Source of the DNA: Kitasatospora aureofaciens | Lineage (GTDB): Bacteria > Actinomycetota > Actinomycetes > Streptomycetales > Streptomycetaceae | Assembly: GCF_001188955.3 (NCBI RefSeq) | Contig: NZ_JPRF03000030.1 | Location: 29,183-93,182, forward strand | DNA: 64,000 nt | Direction of reading: 5' to 3' | Shown: positions 61,861 through 64,000 of the stretch, piece after piece | Layout: every line of letters starts with the position of its first letter | Numbering within the stretch: the stretch's first letter is position 1 | Translations under genes and position numbers: made by a program | The notes under the pieces: generated by a model | What the model saw: the letters and a program-made list of their open reading frames with translations, nothing else | What the model was told of the DNA's origin: nothing | The model's database searches: none

Positions 61861-62304
61861 GCGGCCTGGAATCATAAGAGGCAAGTGAGAGCCCTTGGCC
61901 TCGACGTTTCGGGGCGGACCCTGGGTTCATCCGGCGACCCGTTCCAGCATCGCGTCCAGTGACGGACAGTCCGGTCGAACCTCCGCGAAGGTGCCGTGGC
62001 CCCGACCGACAGTAACAACTTGGGCTCTCTCTCCTCGGTAGGAGAGAGAGCCCAAGGTATTTCCGTCATCGGTCAGGCTGTGAGGAGTTCGCGTGCCCGG
62101 TCGTTGAAGTCGGCTACGAGGGCGTGGCGGCCGAACGGGGATCTCGCGGACCGTCGCTTCGTCGCCGTAGTTCGTCATGCCGGTCCCAACCGTGCGCGCC
62201 GGAGGGCGATTCCCGGCTCAGAGAGGATCTTCGCATACGGTTCGAACGCGTTCGACGGAGTCTGCGTCCGGGCGGGCCGGCGGGTCGGGGCCCTGGGGCC
62301 GGGA
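61861..62304. other. Degenerate region between the toxin module and UDP-glucose dehydrogenase
   Basis: 444 bases without a supported gene. On the minus strand, a piece ending FGRHALVADFNDRARELLTA before TGA (62078-62150 approximately) and another ending VRPDCPSLDAMLERVAG (stop at 61927) look like broken gene tails, each preceded by stops. A perfect 14-base palindrome TCGAACGCGTTCGA lies at 62242-62255. Confidence 0.5.
62019..62056. terminator. Terminator hairpin in the degenerate region
   Basis: A perfect 16-base-pair CT/GA-rich stem (62019-62034 with 62041-62056) with a six-base loop is followed on the plus strand by TATTTCC. It could serve either direction. Confidence 0.75.
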
Positions 62305-63642
62305 TCAGCTGGGGCGGCCGAGGGCGCGGTAGGTCCAGCCGGCGGCGCGCCAGACTTCGGCGTCGAGGACGTTGCGGCCGTCGAGCAGGCGGCGTTCGGC
62401 GACGACGGCGCCGAGCTCGGCCGGGTCCAGCTCGCGGAACTCGGCCCACTCGGTGAGGTGGAGGACGACGTGGGCGCCCTCGGCGGCCTCCAGGGCGGAG
62501 TCGGCGTAGGCCAGGGACGGGAACATCTTGCGGGCGTTGTCCACGGCCTTCGGGTCGTAGACGGTGACCTGGGCGCCCTGGAGCTGGATCTGCGCGGCCA
62601 CGTTGAGGGCGGGGGAGTCCCGGATGTCGTCCGAGTTGGGCTTGAAGGCGGCGCCGAGGACGGCGATCCGGCGGCCCAGGAAGCCGCCGCCGCACTGCTC
62701 GCGGGCCAGCTCGACCATCCGCGAGCGGCGCCGCATGTTGATCGAGTCGACCTCGCGCAGGAAGGTCAGCGCCTGGTCGGCGCCGAGCTCGCCGGCCCGG
62801 GCCATGAACGCCCGGATGTCCTTGGGCAGGCAGCCGCCGCCGAAGCCGAGGCCGGAGTTGAGGAACTTGCGGCCGATCCGCTCGTCGTGCCCGAGCGCGG
62901 TGGAGAGCAGGGTGACGTCCGCGCCGGCGGCCTCGCAGACCTCGGCCATCGCGTTGATGAAGGAGATCTTGGTGGCCAGGAAGGAGTTGGCGGCGGCCTT
63001 CACCAGCTCGGCCGTCGCGTAGTCGGTGACCAGGAACGGCACCCCGGCGGCGATCGGGTCCGCGTACACCTCGCGCAGCAGCTGCTCGGCCCGCTCGCTC
63101 TGGGCGCCGACCACGATCCGGTCCGGGCGCAGGGTGTCCTGGACGGCGAAGCCCTCGCGCAGGAACTCCGGGTTCCAGGCGAGTTCGGCGGCCTCGCCGA
63201 CCGGCGCCAGCGCGGCCAGCCGTTCGGCCAGCCGGGCCGCCGAGCCGACCGGCACGGTGGACTTGCCGACCACCAGGGCCGGGCGGGTCAGGTGCGGCGC
63301 GAGGTCGTCGATCGCGGTGTCCACGTACGACATGTCGGCGGCGAACTCGCCCTTGCGCTGCGGGGTGTTGACGCAGATGAAGTGGACGTCGCCGAACTCG
63401 GCGGCCTCCTTGGCGGAGGTGGTGAAGCGCAGCCGCCCGGTCGAGCCCTCGTGGCCGGCCACGTGCTTGAGCAGCAGTTCGGACAGGCCCGGCTCGTACA
63501 TCGGCACCCGGCCGGCGGTGAGCATGGCGATCTTGTCGGGGTCGATGTCCAGGCCCAGCACCTCGAAGCCGAACTCGGCCATCGCGGCGGCATGCGTGGC
63601 GCCGAGGTAGCCGGTGCCGATCACGGAGATGCGGAGGGTCAC
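62305..63642 (-). CDS. UDP-glucose 6-dehydrogenase
   Basis: 445 residues from GTG with an AAGGGGA site. NAD-binding GTGYLGATHAAAMAEFG at the start, AWNPEFLREG, the catalytic Cys in GLGFGGGCLPKDIRAF and the C-terminal VLGAAFKPNSDDIRDSPAL domain. It oxidises UDP-glucose to UDP-glucuronate for surface polymers or secondary-metabolite sugars. It is divergent from the acyl-CoA dehydrogenase gene. Degenerate sequence follows its 3' end. Confidence 0.93.
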   Translation of the reverse strand: MTLRISVIGTGYLGATHAAAMAEFGFEVLGLDIDPDKIAMLTAGRVPMYEPGLSELLLKHVAGHEGSTGRLRFTTSAKEAAEFGDVHFICVNTPQRKGEFAADMSYVDTAIDDLAPHLTRPALVVGKSTVPVGSAARLAERLAALAPVGEAAELAWNPEFLREGFAVQDTLRPDRIVVGAQSERAEQLLREVYADPIAAGVPFLVTDYATAELVKAAANSFLATKISFINAMAEVCEAAGADVTLLSTALGHDERIGRKFLNSGLGFGGGCLPKDIRAFMARAGELGADQALTFLREVDSINMRRRSRMVELAREQCGGGFLGRRIAVLGAAFKPNSDDIRDSPALNVAAQIQLQGAQVTVYDPKAVDNARKMFPSLAYADSALEAAEGAHVVLHLTEWAEFRELDPAELGAVVAERRLLDGRNVLDAEVWRAAGWTYRALGRPS

Positions 63643-63768
63643 GGGTTCCCCTTAGTGCGGGTTCGACCAGTAGAGGGTGCCCCTGATGCTATCCGCCCGA
63701 GCCGGGTGGCCACCGTTCGCCCGCACGCCGAGGACGCTAGGCAGCCGCAGGTCGGAGCCCTAGGATCT

Positions 63769-63782
63769 CTACTGAACGGTAG
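63769..63782. promoter_or_regulatory. Inverted repeat upstream of the acyl-CoA dehydrogenase gene
   Basis: CTAC-TGAACG-GTAG lies 68 bases upstream of the acyl-CoA dehydrogenase start in a locally AT-richer stretch. The half sites are only four bases, so support is weak; a TetR- or MarR-type fatty-acid regulator is one possibility. Confidence 0.35.
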
Positions 63783-63849
63783 TTAACCGCGATTCGACTC
63801 GGATCGGACGTCGTCCGGACGTCGGTCACTGGACCACGAGGCAGGCATC

Positions 63850-64000
63850 ATGGCGGGCAGCGCAGGGGCGGCTGACTTCGATCTCTTCCGTATCTCCGAG
63901 GAGCACGAGATGCTCCGTGAGGCGGTGCGTTCGCTGGCCGAGGCGAAGATCGCTCCGTTCGCGGCGGAGGTGGACGAGCAGGGGCGTTTCCCGCAGGAGG
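63850..64000 (+). CDS. Acyl-CoA dehydrogenase, N-terminal part (runs off the window)
   Basis: The first 50 residues from ATG at 63850: MAGSAGAADFDLFRISEEHE then MLREAVRSLAEAKIAPFAAE and VDEQGRFPQE. This is the N-terminal helical start of an acyl-CoA dehydrogenase, which oxidises acyl-CoA with FAD. The gene continues beyond the window, so the catalytic Glu cannot be seen. Confidence 0.85.
   Translation, partial: MAGSAGAADFDLFRISEEHEMLREAVRSLAEAKIAPFAAEVDEQGRFPQE

Noticed and set aside
62019..62056. Possible CRISPR or attachment site because of the perfect inverted repeat
   Set aside because: A single stem-loop without repeat-spacer periodicity or an integrase gene; better explained as a terminator.

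Overview
This window is high-GC actinomycete chromosome, almost certainly from a member of the Streptomycetaceae (Streptomyces or Kitasatospora; the sequence alone does not separate them). The evidence is the AfsQ1/AfsQ2/SigQ signalling locus, acyl-CoA carboxylase genes of the AccA2/PccB/PccE type, XRE-DUF397 pairs, ESX/WXG100 toxin modules, frequent GTG starts and four-base ATGA/GTGA gene overlaps. No rRNA, tRNA, CRISPR array, complete insertion sequence or replication origin was seen.

Layout. 0-5 kb: a VanZ-like membrane protein, a lipoprotein, the AfsQ2/AfsQ1 two-component system and the divergent ECF sigma factor SigQ, with a perfect AfsQ1-type box between them. 5-13.2 kb: uridine kinase-like gene, a deoC-aldehyde dehydrogenase-truncated aldehyde dehydrogenase operon, a PH-domain membrane protein, phosphomannomutase/phosphopentomutase and purine nucleoside phosphorylase. 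Together these form a nucleoside/deoxyribose salvage block; deoC and the phosphorylase share an identical 12-bp palindrome just upstream. 13.3-23.5 kb: gamma-glutamylcyclotransferase-like protein, an LpdA-type flavoprotein, a DeoR regulator, AccA2 biotin carboxylase/BCCP, Maf, a small membrane protein, PccE/PccB and biotin ligase, a coherent acyl-CoA carboxylase/biotin block. 23.6-28 kb: adenylate cyclase next to a GGDEF protein, so two second-messenger genes side by side. 28-31 kb: TetR/glycosyltransferase divergent pair, then hutH.

31-36.5 kb is a seam. After hutH and an RpiR-type regulator comes an island with an Abi-like HEPN protein, an HTH-N6 DNA methylase and an HsdS-like target-recognition protein, all in one tight operon and without a restriction subunit. 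Then hutU, an M20 amidohydrolase, hutF and hutI complete histidine degradation to glutamate. From memory, the left part corresponds to the S. coelicolor SCO4905-SCO4932 neighbourhood and the right part to the SCO3073-SCO3051 neighbourhood, so the island lies at or near a junction of two regions that are far apart in S. coelicolor.

42-49 kb is accessory: XRE/DUF397 genes, an anti-sigma-type ATPase operon, a WXG100-like protein with a C-terminal zinc metalloprotease (HEFGH) plus probable immunity gene, zinc-ribbon small proteins, an aminotransferase remnant and a transcriptional regulator broken by a frameshift and a stop. 49-59 kb is conserved core: S9 peptidase, POT peptide transporter, a two-component system with a Crp-like site, a GtrA protein, purK-purE and an M19 dipeptidase. 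59-62 kb holds a truncated/intact pair of CoA-binding genes and a second, AT-richer WXG100 toxin-immunity module. The window ends with UDP-glucose dehydrogenase and the start of an acyl-CoA dehydrogenase.

A recurring small-scale oddity is tandem duplication of 12-17 bp at gene ends, often with the stop codon inside the repeated unit (sigQ, the PH-domain gene, purE, and in degenerate form the 53.5-kb histidine kinase).
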